Origin: Acinetobacter lwoffii
Lineage (GTDB): Bacteria > Pseudomonadota > Gammaproteobacteria > Pseudomonadales > Moraxellaceae
DNA length: 56,375 nucleotides
NCBI GenBank assembly: GCA_013530545.1
Contig: SPVA01000028.1
Span: 1-56,375, forward strand
Reading direction: 5' to 3'
The position numbers and the translations under genes are program-made. Under the pieces are notes generated by a model. The model searched no databases and was not told where the DNA came from. It saw only the letters and a list, made by a program, of their open reading frames with translations. Positions within the stretch are counted from its first letter, which is position 1, and the number at the start of each line of letters is the position of its first letter. Of this stretch, positions 37,061 through 47,191 are shown one piece after another.

Positions 37061-37339
37061 TTAACTCATATACTTTGGTTCTTCATCCACAACTTCAGCC
37101 TGCCATTCATTGACCTGCTGTTCCAGCAAGCCATAGAGTGCTGCCTGAATCATCTGTTGCGCAATTACGGGCGTCTGCTCTCCAAGTAGAGCTTTCACCT
37201 CATCATTAAATTGAATCATTACCAAAGGCTGTTTATGTGAGCCTGCATTGCGTAGAGCCAACGCGCCACCTTCAAGTTGAACGAGTTCTAAAATCGCGTC
37301 TTGATTACCAAATAAATCTTTCAACTGTTCTATAGACAT
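37061..37339 (-). CDS. Uncharacterised 92-residue protein
   Basis: Starts MSIEQLKDLFGNQDAILELV, with GGAGG five bases before the ATG at 37339, which fixes this start over a longer frame. Soluble, mostly helical and acidic, with a middle ALRNAGSHKQPLVMIQF strand and a C-terminal helix IAQQMIQAALYGLLEQQVNEW. I recognise no family. It precedes its own terminator and follows a 167-residue uncharacterised gene on the same strand by about 100 bases. Confidence 0.7.
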   Translation of the reverse strand: MSIEQLKDLFGNQDAILELVQLEGGALALRNAGSHKQPLVMIQFNDEVKALLGEQTPVIAQQMIQAALYGLLEQQVNEWQAEVVDEEPKYMS

Positions 37340-37444
37340 ATATCCTCCATGTTCAACATGGTGGCAAAGCACCGGGTGCACTTTGCATCATTAGAGTAAT
37401 TGATATAGGGTTAAAAATTGCATTTTCAAGTACAGCCGATCCGA

Positions 37445-37948
37445 TTAAAATTCAATCATCTCATTACGAAAACCATCAATTAATTGGGTCAGGTCACGAT
37501 GCCACTCTCTCAATATAGCAGTATCAGGTAACCATGCTTGTGGAGACTGTGTGACTTTAATGATGAGATTTGAGGAGGTTTCGTCTTCAGGTTCTGGGGT
37601 ACTTGGTTCGGGCGCATACTGGCACAGACGGTAAGCACGTTTCAGTTCAGCAATGAAACCGCTCTTGGATAAATGTTGCAGCACCGCCACTTCCGGCGAA
37701 ATCTGGCCTTTGGCCGCCATCAGTTCTTCGATCGATTTTAGCGTCGGATGAGGATCATTCAGGCGATAGTAACGCACCAGTTCCTGTAAAAATGCTAACA
37801 AAGCACCATGCAAATGAAACACAGTTGCTTCACGTTGTGCCTGAGCCTGTTGTACATGTTCGGTTTGCTCTGCTTGCTGGCAGGATAGACGGGCAAAATA
37901 CAGTTTTTGATTGGTACGGTCCGCATGATAGCGAGCAACACGGGTCAT
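37445..37948 (-). CDS. Uncharacterised protein, DUF6586-like
   Basis: A 167-residue soluble, helical protein starting MTRVARYHADRTNQKLYFARL. The N-terminal TNQKLYFARL and EATVFHLHGALLAFLQELVRYYRL stretches resemble a family of conserved hypothetical proteins in Pseudomonas and Acinetobacter (my recollection is DUF6586). A Pro/Glu-rich spacer (PEPSTPEPEDE) separates it from a C-terminal helix. The function is unknown. Confidence 0.6.
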   Translation of the reverse strand: MTRVARYHADRTNQKLYFARLSCQQAEQTEHVQQAQAQREATVFHLHGALLAFLQELVRYYRLNDPHPTLKSIEELMAAKGQISPEVAVLQHLSKSGFIAELKRAYRLCQYAPEPSTPEPEDETSSNLIIKVTQSPQAWLPDTAILREWHRDLTQLIDGFRNEMIEF

Positions 37949-38106
37949 CGAGATTTCCTAAGGTTTAAAACAAATTTTGGCTTTTATAAAGTAAAAGGTT
38001 CGCCTACATTTCGCAATCAAAAGATGTTTAGACTGAATCCATCCAGCACTGAAATTCAGAGCATTGAGCTCACTAATTAAGTACGGCGATACTAAATTGT
38101 AGCCAT

Positions 38107-38138
38107 AAAAAAAGGAGCCTATCAAGTGCTCCTTTTTT
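38107..38138 (-). terminator. Terminator of the RRM-protein gene
   Basis: A-run plus GGAGC pairs with GCTCC plus T-run across CTATCAAGT, directly after the minus-strand stop. Confidence 0.8.
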
Positions 38139-38142
38139 GAGT

Positions 38143-38394
38143 TTAAGCCTGAGGCTTATCTTCTGCGGCTTTCACGCGGATGCCATGTCCGTGTAGGCGT
38201 AAAGTGTTCAGGCCTTTAATGGCTTTGACTGCTTCACGGCCATGCGGCATTTCTACAAAAGCAAAACCTTTTGATTTGCCTGTTGCTGCATCAAGCACCA
38301 AAGTACAGGTCTCCACTGTGCCATATTCCTGGAACAGTTTCAGTAATTCGGCTTCTGTGACCGTACGTTCTAAATTACGAACTAAAATTTTCAT
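38143..38394 (-). CDS. RRM-type RNA-binding protein
   Basis: An 83-residue protein consisting of one RNA-recognition motif: RNP2 ILVRNL (3-8) and RNP1 KGFAFVEM (about 41-48), with LFQEYGTVETC between. It resembles the small stress- and cold-associated RRM proteins of proteobacteria and cyanobacteria, which bind RNA through the two RNP strands. The targets are unknown. Single gene with its own terminator. Confidence 0.88.
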   Translation of the reverse strand: MKILVRNLERTVTEAELLKLFQEYGTVETCTLVLDAATGKSKGFAFVEMPHGREAVKAIKGLNTLRLHGHGIRVKAAEDKPQA

Positions 38395-38477
38395 CTTACA
38401 ACCTTAAGAAGATAGGCAAAAAATATCAAAAAGCACGCGCCTACTCTACTTTTTGCATGAAACAACTTTGCCATAGT

Positions 38478-40472
38478 TTAATCGAGATCAATCCCAAAAT
38501 CTAAATTAATCGACTTGCGTTCAATCAAGGCACTTTTTACCGTTTGCTGCCGGGTCTTGTAATGGGTTTCTGTGGTGCATAAATGCCGGGTGAGATCATT
38601 CAGGAAATAGCTTTCGACTTTACGCCCCTGCTCATCGACCGTTTCCCGCGCCCAATGATTCAGGTTCTGTTTGGTCAGAATCAATTCATTTTTTGCCCGG
38701 GTCAACGCCACATATAGCACACGACGTTCTTCTTCGACATCATCAAAGTCACCCTGAGCACGTGCATGCGGGTAATTGCCTGGCGTGACATTGGCCACAT
38801 AACAAACATTTTGTTCGGTGCCTTTGGCCGAGTGAATGGTAATCAAGGTCACCACATCATGGTCCGACTGGCGTTCAATTTCCGAGATTGACACCGGATC
38901 CAGTACATATTCCTCTAAAAACTCACTCAGCTGCGAATGCTTGGAGGCCAGCTGTTTGACCAGTTCAAAATCACTCTGGCGACGTGGCCAATCCTTTTTA
39001 TAGTTTTCCGCCAACTGCGATTCAATCGCCTGAATCGCAAGACTGACACAGGCTTGCACTTCGCCTTTGAGCACACTCATCTGCTGCATGATCAGAATGG
39101 TTTCTAATGGTATCTTGCCAAATTTTTCCAAATTATCTGCAATAGCTTCCATTTCCGGTTCAGCCAATAACTGCTGCGATAGCTTACTGGCACCCATATC
39201 ACCAACACCATTCCACAGGGTCAAGAAACGCATCCAGGCGATATCATCTAGTGGATTGGCCACCACCCGCAGCATGCTGAGCAAATCTTTGACATGCGCA
39301 GTTTCCAGCAGCTTCATGCCACCAATAAAGCGATACGGCACATTGGCCGCGATACAGGCCGCTTCAATATGCCGCGCGGCAAAACTGGAGCGTACCAGCA
39401 CCATATGCTCGCCCCATTTGCTGCCTTGCAGATAATGACGTTCTTTAATATCAATCGCAATCCATTTGGCTTCATCAAATTCATTCGGGAAAATATGCAT
39501 GCGCGGCTTAACACCTTCTCCGCGATACGCTTCCAGACGTTTGTCATATTTGATTTCAGACTGATCGAGCAGCCAGTTGGACAGATCCAGAATTTCCTGG
39601 GTCGAGCGGTAGTTTTTTTCTAATTTAAAAATCTGCGCATCTGGCACACGTTCTTTGAAATGGTGAATATTTTCAAAGTCTGCACCACGAAAGCCATAAA
39701 TCGACTGCGCATCATCACCGACACAGAACAGGCTGATCCGGTCTTTCAGTGGCTCCAGCAAAGACCATTGCAATGGATTGGTATCCTGCATTTCATCGAC
39801 CAGCATATGCCGACAGATTGAAGCGACATAGTCGACCAGACCTTCGGACTGTGCCAGCGCCGTAGCTACTACCGCCAGAATATCGTCATAATCCAGAAAA
39901 CTTCGCGCTTGCTTACGTGCTTCATATTCTTTCATGATTTCGGCAATCTGGTCTTTGAGAGCCAGATATTCCGGCATCTGTTTTTCCAGCGCCAGACTGA
40001 GCTTTTGCCGAGTATTCCTTGCAAAAGAATACAGATCACATAGTTCCTGAGGCTTAGGCAAATGATTGGGATTTTTCTTGTCATCACGACCGCGAATCAA
40101 ACGAAACATCATCAACTGATCATCACGATCAATAATCGAAAACTGTTCCAGGCCAAAAGCTTTGGGAATACGGCGCAGCAGATACATACAGAAGGTATGA
40201 AAGGTCGAGGCTCGTAGACCCTTGGCTTGTTCACCAAGTGCTAGCTCTACACGCGCCACAATTTCACTGGCTGCCCGGCGGGTAAAGGTTAGAATTTGAA
40301 TCTGGTTGGCAGGCACGCCTTGTTCAATTAAGTAAGCTGCGCGTGCCACGATGGTCTTGGTTTTGCCACAACCTGCCCCCGCCAGCACCAAACTGTGTTT
40401 TGCTTCTGTGGTGGCTGCTTGTCTTTGCTGAGGGTTTAATTCATCAATCAGGGTGGCTAAACTCATTTTCAC
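38478..40472 (-). CDS. UvrD/PcrA-like SF1 DNA helicase
   Basis: A 664-residue 3'-5' helicase with all SF1A motifs: LNPQQRQAA (Q), Walker A GAGCGKT (32-38), FTRRAASE, Walker B VDEMQDTN, VGDDAQSIYGFRGA, NYRST, TIHSAKGTE and VLYVALTRAK. It is shorter than UvrD and Rep (about 720) and lacks their C-terminal tail, so it is a third paralogue type rather than uvrD itself. It likely has a DNA-repair or replication-restart role. ATG 40472 and ATG 40466 are alternative starts. Confidence 0.88.
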   Translation of the reverse strand: MKMSLATLIDELNPQQRQAATTEAKHSLVLAGAGCGKTKTIVARAAYLIEQGVPANQIQILTFTRRAASEIVARVELALGEQAKGLRASTFHTFCMYLLRRIPKAFGLEQFSIIDRDDQLMMFRLIRGRDDKKNPNHLPKPQELCDLYSFARNTRQKLSLALEKQMPEYLALKDQIAEIMKEYEARKQARSFLDYDDILAVVATALAQSEGLVDYVASICRHMLVDEMQDTNPLQWSLLEPLKDRISLFCVGDDAQSIYGFRGADFENIHHFKERVPDAQIFKLEKNYRSTQEILDLSNWLLDQSEIKYDKRLEAYRGEGVKPRMHIFPNEFDEAKWIAIDIKERHYLQGSKWGEHMVLVRSSFAARHIEAACIAANVPYRFIGGMKLLETAHVKDLLSMLRVVANPLDDIAWMRFLTLWNGVGDMGASKLSQQLLAEPEMEAIADNLEKFGKIPLETILIMQQMSVLKGEVQACVSLAIQAIESQLAENYKKDWPRRQSDFELVKQLASKHSQLSEFLEEYVLDPVSISEIERQSDHDVVTLITIHSAKGTEQNVCYVANVTPGNYPHARAQGDFDDVEEERRVLYVALTRAKNELILTKQNLNHWARETVDEQGRKVESYFLNDLTRHLCTTETHYKTRQQTVKSALIERKSINLDFGIDLD

Positions 40473-40618
40473 TCATCATTGCGTGGATGTATATAGTTTA
40501 ACAGATCGCTTTCAGAATTATGGCTTTTCAGTTGCCCTGAAACTATCTCCAATTTTATTTTTTGATTTGATATTAGCTGACGACAGGGCGTGCTGGATTG
40601 CAGCAGAGAGAAATACTT

Positions 40619-41758
40619 TCACTCTGTCAAAAGATTTTTGACTATCTCAGTGACAGCTTTCTCCAAGTTCATTTCTGCATTTTTTAATGCTTCTTCCAGA
40701 CTATAATCTGGCGGATTAATACCAATAATCTGGCTAAATCCTGACTCAAAAAGACCCTCAATCCCTTCACCGAATAGACCCGCAAAAGCAATCACCGGTT
40801 TATTGAAACGTTTGGCAACCTGTGCCACACCAAACGGTGTTTTGCCAAATTTGGTTTGAAAATCAATTTTACCTTCACCGGTAAATACATAATCTGCTTG
40901 CGCTATTTTTTCACCCAGTTGAACCTGTTCAATTATCAGTTCTACACCTGATCGAATGGAAGCAGCAGTGAATGCCATTAAACCAAAACCCAGTCCGCCG
41001 GCAGCGCCCGCACCTGCCACATGACGATGATCATGGCCAATCTGCCGAGCAACCACATCGGCAAAATGACCGAGATTTTGATCCAGCTGATTGACCATTT
41101 CAGGCGTTGCACCTTTCTGTGGTCCAAATATATAAGAGGCACCATTTGGTCCACACAGCGGATTGTTGACATCCGATGCAACAATTATTTCAGTATCTGC
41201 TAAACGTGGATCCAGTCCAGATAAATCTATTGATTTGACCTGATCTAAGTTCCCACCACGGACCTGAATTAATTCACCCGCATGATTTAGAAACCGCACA
41301 CCCAGTGCTTGTGCCATGCCGGCACCACCATCATTGGTAACACTCCCACCCAGCCCAATGATGATTTTTTTCACACTCAAGTCCAATGCCTGTTTGATCA
41401 TTTCTCCTGTGCCATAAGTTGAAGTGAGCATGGGATTACGCTGTGAAGGCTTCAATAAATGAATACCATTGGCCTCGGCCATTTCAATCACGGCAGTTTG
41501 ACCTGGATCAACCAAACCCCAATAGGTCTGAATACGTTGCTCAGGCAGTGGTCCGGTCACTTCACATGCAATACTTTGCCCCTTTAAACTTGAAATCAAT
41601 GCATCGACCGTGCCTTCACCGCCATCAGCCATTGGCACATGAATGATATGGGCATCCGGAATGACGTTCTGAATACCGCGTTGCATGGCCTGACAAGCCT
41701 GCGCAGCAGACATGCTTTCTTTAAATGAGTCAGGAGCAAGTACAAAGGTGAGCGGCAT
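40619..41758 (-). CDS. Glycerate kinase (GarK/GlxK family)
   Basis: Phosphorylates D-glycerate (usually to 2-phosphoglycerate in this family), linking glyoxylate or glucarate catabolism to glycolysis. From ATG 41758 it has 379 residues; an in-frame ATG at 41779 adds seven. Signatures: APDSFKESMSA, MADGGEGTVDAL, GLGGSVTNDGGAGMAQALG, CGPNGASYIFGPQKGA and TGEGKIDFQTKFGKTPFGVA. No glyoxylate-pathway partner is adjacent, so it stands as a single gene. Confidence 0.9.
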   Translation of the reverse strand: MPLTFVLAPDSFKESMSAAQACQAMQRGIQNVIPDAHIIHVPMADGGEGTVDALISSLKGQSIACEVTGPLPEQRIQTYWGLVDPGQTAVIEMAEANGIHLLKPSQRNPMLTSTYGTGEMIKQALDLSVKKIIIGLGGSVTNDGGAGMAQALGVRFLNHAGELIQVRGGNLDQVKSIDLSGLDPRLADTEIIVASDVNNPLCGPNGASYIFGPQKGATPEMVNQLDQNLGHFADVVARQIGHDHRHVAGAGAAGGLGFGLMAFTAASIRSGVELIIEQVQLGEKIAQADYVFTGEGKIDFQTKFGKTPFGVAQVAKRFNKPVIAFAGLFGEGIEGLFESGFSQIIGINPPDYSLEEALKNAEMNLEKAVTEIVKNLLTE

Positions 41759-41823
41759 GATGTAATCTTTTATCCACAAATGAAGTCTAAATTGTGGATA
41801 AATCCAGTACTATCCACAAGTCT

Positions 41824-42579
41824 TTATTTCCAGCCCAGTTCAATTGCAGTTATCTCATTAATCAAGGTTTGATTTAAAGATTCTGGCATTTTACTGGTAG
41901 TTTGAGACAGGGGAATATGCCCTGCCATCAGCTCCGCCTTGGATTGCGGAAATAAGGGTTGCTGATCTGGAAATGCATAACCCAGCGGATAAATCGGTTG
42001 CCCTGTCGCTAAATCGTATTTATCCGAAGCACCAAAGGCATGCAGCAATTCATGAACCAAGACAATTTTATTCTGTTCAGTCTGTTGCTTGGATGCAAAT
42101 AGATTCACCGAACCAATCCGGCCTTTTTGCAAGGCGGTTGAATGCTTTAATTGCTTGGTCTGTACAGGATCGTAGTAATTTAAAAATAAAGTCACATTGG
42201 CTGAAGGATCTGAACTCTGTCGCTGTTTCCAGGCATAGAAACGGAATTTTAAACTCCATAAAACTGTATTGATGAGCGAAGCCTGCTCAGGGACTTTGGG
42301 CGGTAGAACTTTAAGCTCACGGCCTAAATTAAAATAAAAATAAGTCGGCTGTCCGCGATACTGCTGAGCTGCTTTTTCCAGATATTCCCTTGCTCCATTC
42401 AGGTCCTGAACTGACAGTTGCTGGATATATTTCTGTGTGGTTGGTAATCCATCAGCACTAATCGGATGCAGCAAAACAATAATCGGCTTTGACCAGTTCT
42501 GGTTTTGATCACGATAGGCATTGACTGCGACAATCAATAAGATGATTAATAAAATCAGAATCCGAATCTTTTTCCACAT
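41824..42579 (-). CDS. Membrane-anchored putative zinc metallopeptidase
   Basis: A 251-residue protein with one N-terminal membrane helix (about 5-20: IRILILLIILLIVAVNAY) and a periplasmic domain carrying HELLH at 176-180 in VLVHELLHAFGASDKYD, which fits a gluzincin/metzincin-like zinc site with a nearby Asp as possible third ligand. The preceding FLNYYDPVQ and C-terminal INEITAIELGWK are not diagnostic. No substrate is known. It lies about 95 bases past the intended topA stop, after the topA terminator. Confidence 0.75.
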   Translation of the reverse strand: MWKKIRILILLIILLIVAVNAYRDQNQNWSKPIIVLLHPISADGLPTTQKYIQQLSVQDLNGAREYLEKAAQQYRGQPTYFYFNLGRELKVLPPKVPEQASLINTVLWSLKFRFYAWKQRQSSDPSANVTLFLNYYDPVQTKQLKHSTALQKGRIGSVNLFASKQQTEQNKIVLVHELLHAFGASDKYDLATGQPIYPLGYAFPDQQPLFPQSKAELMAGHIPLSQTTSKMPESLNQTLINEITAIELGWK

Positions 42580-42631
42580 GGCCCCAAATCAACCTTGATT
42601 ATTGTTTTTAAAATGAAGATACATCATAAAT

Positions 42632-42662
42632 AAAAAATGCCGACTTTCGTCAGCATTTTTTT
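42632..42662. terminator. topA terminator
   Basis: AAAAAATGC, a C/A mismatch and GAC pair with GTC and GCATTTTTTT across TTTC, 13 bases past the intended topA stop (42675). Confidence 0.75.
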
Positions 42663-42674
42663 GAATCTTAGAGT

Positions 42675-45292
42675 TTAGGCCTCAACCCATTTTCCGTCCT
42701 GATAAACCAGAGACCATTTGGTTTGCTTGCCTTCTGCAGTTTCCGAACCAATATATTGTGATTGGTTCTTACGGCTAAATTTTACCAGAGTTGGATTCCC
42801 AAGATAAACTGATACTTTGGATCAAGCTGGTCGGCAACAGAACGAATCTCGGCCACTTTCGGTGCACGGGTTTCACGCACTTTCGGGAACTTGCTTGCCG
42901 CCAGGAATAAACCGGCTGCACCGTCACGCAGTACAAAGAAATCGTCATGCTTGGCAGAACGTAAATGCTCCATCTTGATCGGATCCACACGTGGAGGCGC
43001 AGGCTGACCGCTCTTTAAGACTTTACGGGTATTGTCACAGCTGGTACAGGCAAAATACGGACCAAAACGACCCGTCTTCAGCTGCATTTCACCATCACAC
43101 TTGTCGCATGGGATACTCGGGCCATCATAGCCTTTAATTTTGAACTCACCTTCTTCAAGTTCAAAACCACTACAGTCCGGGTTATTCCCACAGATATGCA
43201 GTTTACGGCCGCCATCAATCACATAGCTGTCCATGGCAGTTTCACAGATCGGACAACGCTTCTTCGACATCAGGTCAGCAGTTTCCGCAGCCTCATCATC
43301 AGATAATGCAGCCAGAGACTCAACTGGTGTCAGGTTCAAGGTTCCTTTACAACGCTCTTTCGGCGGTAGGTTATAGCCTGAACAACCCAAGAATACGCCT
43401 GTGGTTCCGGTACGAATCTGCATTGGACGGTCACATTCTTTACAGTGTACTGCATCCACTTCTACAGGCTGATTGCGGCGCATACCGTTCTCACCCTGCG
43501 CCGTAGTCAAACGTTGCTTAAAATCGCCATAGAAGCTGTCTAATAACTCTTTCCAGTTACGCTCACCATCTGCTACTTTATCCAGCTGACCTTCAAGATC
43601 TGCGGTAAAGGCATAGTTCATCAGATTACTAAAATTTTCATCCAGACGATCGGTAACGATCTCACCCATCTTCTCGGCATAGAGACGACGGTTATCCAGT
43701 TTCACATAACCACGATCCTGAATGGTCGAGATAATCGCAGCATAGGTCGATGGACGGCCAATGCCTTTTTTCTCGAGTTCTTTCACCAGTGAGGCTTCAG
43801 TAAAACGTGCCGGTGGCTTGGTGAAATGTTGAGATGGATCAAGTTTCTCAAGTTTAAGCACTTCACCGACTTTGACCGCAGGCAATAAAATATCGTCATC
43901 GGCTTTATTGGCACCACGCACGCGGGTAAAGCCATCAAAGACCAAGGTACGGCCTTTGGCTTTCAGTTCTACGCCATTGGCATCCACCAAAATGGTAGAA
44001 GACAAATATTCTGCCGGAGTCATCTGACAGGCAACAAACTGGCGCCAGATCAAGTCATAGAGGCGCTGTGCATCACGCTCAACACCCACTAGGCTGTCGC
44101 CTTTTAAGCCAACCATAGATGGACGAATGGCTTCATGCGCTTCTTGCGCACCGGCTTTATTGCCATAACGGTTCGGCTTGGCAGGCAAATATTTCTCGCC
44201 AAACTCCGATTCGATATGGCCACGCACCATATTCACCGCATCATCACTCAAGAATGTCGAGTCGGTACGCATATAGGTAATGAAACCGGCTTCATACAGG
44301 CGCTGCGCCAGCATCATGGTTTTCTTCACAGAAAAACCGAGACGGGTACTGGCTGCCTGTTGTAGCGTTGACGTGATATACGGCGCACTTGGATTAACCT
44401 TGGTTGGCTTATCTTCACGTGCAGAAACCGTATAATCAGCATCTTTGATCAGGTTTAATAAGGCATCAGTTTCGGCTTTATTGCGTAGCTTGAGCGTCTT
44501 GCCATTTTGCTTGACCGCTTCGAGACGAATATCATCTTTTTTCGATTTGGTATCGGCAAACACCTGCCAGTATTCTTCAGGAATGAAGGCACGAATTTCA
44601 CGTTCACGCTCGACCACCAGCTTCACTGCAACCGACTGTACACGACCGGCCGACAGACCACGGGCAATCTTTTCCCAAAGCAATGGCGAAATCATAAAGC
44701 CCACGACACGATCCAGGAAACGGCGTGCCTGCTGTGCATTGACTTTATTGGTATCCAGACGTGACGGATGCTTAAAGGCATCCTGAATCGCGTTTTTGGT
44801 AATTTCGTTGAAGACCACACGCTGATAACGCGAATCATCACCGCCGATGACTTCTTTTAAATGCCAGGCAATCGCCTCTCCTTCCCTGTCCATATCCGTT
44901 GCCAGATAGACTTCATCGACTTGCGATGCCAGTTTTTTCAGTTCGGCAACCACATGTTCTTTGCCAGGAAGGACTTCGTATTTGGCTTTCCAGTCATGTT
45001 CCGGATCGACACCCATGCGGTTAATCAACGCATTCTGTGATTTTTCAGCTTTTTCTGCATCCGTCAGTTTGGTACGTGTCGCTGGTTTTTTCTCTGTCGA
45101 TTTTGCAGAACCGCCAGTCGGTAAGTCACGCACATGACCCACCGATGATTTTACGATGTAGTTCGGACCAAGGTACTTATTGATTGTTTTCGCTTTTGCA
45201 GGCGACTCCACAATCACTAGGGCACGCTTGCTTCCAGCGTCGGGAGACTTCGCTGTGCTGCTTTTTGATGTGGACCGAGGAGCGTTCGCCAT
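42675..45292 (-). CDS. topA: DNA topoisomerase I, 3' end frameshifted
   Basis: Relaxes negative supercoils through a 5'-phosphotyrosine. TOPRIM shows [11 protein letters not shown] (Glu29) and TDMDREGEA (Asp133, Asp135); the catalytic Tyr340 is in [11 protein letters not shown]; three C4 zinc ribbons follow (CKEC, CPIC and CDKC clusters). As written the frame stops at 42782 after ILGIQLW. One frame over, the sequence continues [34 protein letters not shown] to TAA at 42675, the conserved C-terminal tail of gammaproteobacterial TopA. One base is missing near 42797-42800 (GGGAA where GGGAAA would keep frame). It is either a sequencing error or a truncation of about 40 residues. Confidence 0.9.
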
Positions 45293-45322
45293 AATTAACC
45301 GTTAATCCTGTTTATTTCTAAA

Positions 45323-45772
45323 TTAAAGTTCAGCCAAAGCGTGTAACAGTGCTTTGATGTCGTCGAGTTGGGTCGCTCTTAAATCAGCTTCTTCATCCCA
45401 GTACATGCCGACACAGTTGGCCTGCATATCAATAGCATAAATGCCTTTTAATGCAATGGGAAAATCTTTAAATTTCTCATCACCCTGCACGATTTCGAGT
45501 TTATTATCGACAACACGGGCGCGCATCAAGGGCAAACGCGCATCTGGCATCAGCACACTGTAGTACGCGACCATACTGGCACGACTTTCAGTCGCCTTCG
45601 GGATTTTGGTCCAGTCCGGTGCCACCACCAGACGTGGATGCAAGCCCATTTTACGGGCTTTGTCACGCATCAGGCCCAAGGCTTTTTCTCGGGGGCTCAC
45701 GCGTAACCCAAAAATCGACCCTATGACGAAAATGATGATGACCACCGTCACCCAAATTCCAGTGTTTTCCAT
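45323..45772 (-). CDS. Uncharacterised membrane-anchored protein upstream of topA
   Basis: A 149-residue protein with one N-terminal helix (WVTVVIIIFVIGSIFGL, about 7-23) followed by a cytoplasmic or periplasmic domain starting VSPREKALGLMRDKARKMGLHPRLV. The arrangement SPREKxLxxLRxxAR next to topA is also seen in pseudomonads (from memory). It lies 30 bases ahead of topA, so the two are probably co-transcribed. The function is unknown. Confidence 0.7.
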   Translation of the reverse strand: MENTGIWVTVVIIIFVIGSIFGLRVSPREKALGLMRDKARKMGLHPRLVVAPDWTKIPKATESRASMVAYYSVLMPDARLPLMRARVVDNKLEIVQGDEKFKDFPIALKGIYAIDMQANCVGMYWDEEADLRATQLDDIKALLHALAEL

Positions 45773-45842
45773 AGTTCAACCTTTATGTTCTATTATTAGA
45801 GTTGCATAAGCAGAATATAAAACGCAAGTTTGCACGATAAAA

Positions 45843-46166
45843 TTAATTCAGGAACATTTCATGACTATATAAAATTTCGTGACCATTCCAGTAAATATAA
45901 CCTTTCTCGATCAGCTCCTTAAGCAGCAAGCGAATGTCCGATTTTGGAAATAACTGTTCCAGTAAATCACGCAGCTCATAAATGTCTTTGGGTTTATCGC
46001 CCTGCAATTCACGCAGTTTACGCGCCACTTCCAGTTGTACCGGATCGATCCGGCCAAAGTTCTTGAACAGGTCTTGCTGTGCCGACTGGATTGGTGACTT
46101 GAGTATTTCAGATTCAACTGGAGCTTCATCTATCCAGTTTCGGATTTTCAACCGGGTTTTGCTCAT
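45843..46166 (-). CDS. Uncharacterised 107-residue protein, winged-helix-like end
   Basis: Begins MSKTRLKIRNWIDEAPVESE; the C-terminal 60 residues (VARKLRELQGDKPKDIYELRDLLEQLFPKSDIRLLLKELIEKGYIYW) look like a small winged-helix or helical-bundle fold ending in a strand. It overlaps the 3' end of the PIN/NYN-like gene upstream by 41 bases in another frame, an unusually long same-strand overlap that suggests tight co-expression. I recognise no family. Confidence 0.65.
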   Translation of the reverse strand: MSKTRLKIRNWIDEAPVESEILKSPIQSAQQDLFKNFGRIDPVQLEVARKLRELQGDKPKDIYELRDLLEQLFPKSDIRLLLKELIEKGYIYWNGHEILYSHEMFLN

Positions 46167-46824
46167 CCAGATTGAGTTGCAGCCATTGTTTCAGGACTTT
46201 TTTGCGGAAGCTGATTTGCTCATCATAGCGCTTGACGATTTTCAGGTTAATCAACATGCCGACCACATGCTGAGCTTTTACCGGCATCACTTGCAGAATA
46301 TTCGCCACTGAGTTTTTTAGGGTTTCCACCGTATTCGGTTTGCCACTCATTTTGCCTAACGCATCACAGTATTTTTTCACCAGTTGCAAGGCAGGTTTGT
46401 TCTTGATGGCGTCCAGACTCGGAAGATGATTTTTAGGTTGATCTGTTGGAATGTTTGTCTCATCAGGCTGAATCTGAATCAGGTGACACGTAATATCAGA
46501 AGTTTGCAGCATCTGTTGCAACATTTCGCAACTGTCCATCGCCGAGATCAATTTAACCTCGGTTTCCGGCTCCAGTAGCGCCATAAGCTGACCGACAATG
46601 ACCGCATATTCATATTCTTTTTGTGGCGATTCAGGCGTGTCCAGTACCACCAACTGACCACTGCTAATCCAGCCAGCCAGCTCGGTTAAATCCTCTAAGG
46701 AGAATTCAAATTTTCCGGCACAGCTAAACAGATATAAAGTCGAATAATGCGCCACAATCTCACGCATTAACTTGGCTGTAGGGAAATTATTTTCGAGGTC
46801 GAGTAGAACAACTTTTGGGTGCAT
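46126..46824 (-). CDS. PIN/NYN-like domain protein
   Basis: From ATG 46824 it has 232 residues (a TTG at 46887 adds 21). The N-terminal VVLLDLENNFPTAKLMREIV resembles the acidic DxEN start of NYN/PIN-type nucleases, followed by alternating strands and helices: TLYLFSCAGKF, WISSGQLVVLDTP, KEYEYAVIVGQLMALL and VKLISAMDSCEMLQQML, in line with a PIN fold with several acidic residues. The C-terminal half is helical and includes LVKKYCDALGKMSGKPNTVETLKNSVANIL. The assignment is tentative. It may act on RNA with the overlapping 107-residue protein. Confidence 0.55.
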   Translation of the reverse strand: MHPKVVLLDLENNFPTAKLMREIVAHYSTLYLFSCAGKFEFSLEDLTELAGWISSGQLVVLDTPESPQKEYEYAVIVGQLMALLEPETEVKLISAMDSCEMLQQMLQTSDITCHLIQIQPDETNIPTDQPKNHLPSLDAIKNKPALQLVKKYCDALGKMSGKPNTVETLKNSVANILQVMPVKAQHVVGMLINLKIVKRYDEQISFRKKVLKQWLQLNLDEQNPVENPKLDR

Positions 46825-47137
46825 GGGACGCAATTCCGGAATGTACCTGAGAGCCGGTATTAGAGTAGGAAGTGAGTGAAAGGTCAAATAATTTTACGAC
46901 TGAATGGGTGCAGGCCTGTTTCGGCAGAGGGCCAAACTGCATTTTATGAAATGCCTGAAAGAAATCTGTTTGCGAGCGCGAATGTTTGTTTTCAGCAGAA
47001 AAACTCTTTTGCACTTGATCATCGCGTTGCACTTTATTACTTTTATATGCGTGTTTAAGGCAATTTAAAAGCCCATTCAAAACAAAAATACTTCTCTTTT
47101 TATCATCTTATAGATTGACTCATTTTTATTTTTCAAT
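46825..47137. other. Gene-free stretch between slyX and the PIN-like gene
   Basis: AT-rich, with only short frames lacking ribosome-binding sites. No repeat or regulatory motif stands out. Confidence 0.5.
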
Positions 47138-47164
47138 AAAAAACCCTTAGATCAGCTAAGGGTT
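47138..47164 (-). terminator. slyX terminator
   Basis: AACCCTTAG and CTAAGGGTT flank ATCAG. The A-run to the left is the U-tract for the minus-strand transcript. Confidence 0.82.
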
Positions 47165-47191
47165 ATTGTTGATTAAATCATTGGTTGCAAA

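Noticed and set aside
42780..42805. Programmed -1 ribosomal frameshifting in topA
   Set aside because: A -1 shift would restore the tail, but CTTGGGA is not a canonical slippery heptamer and no stem-loop follows closely. A missing base is simpler.
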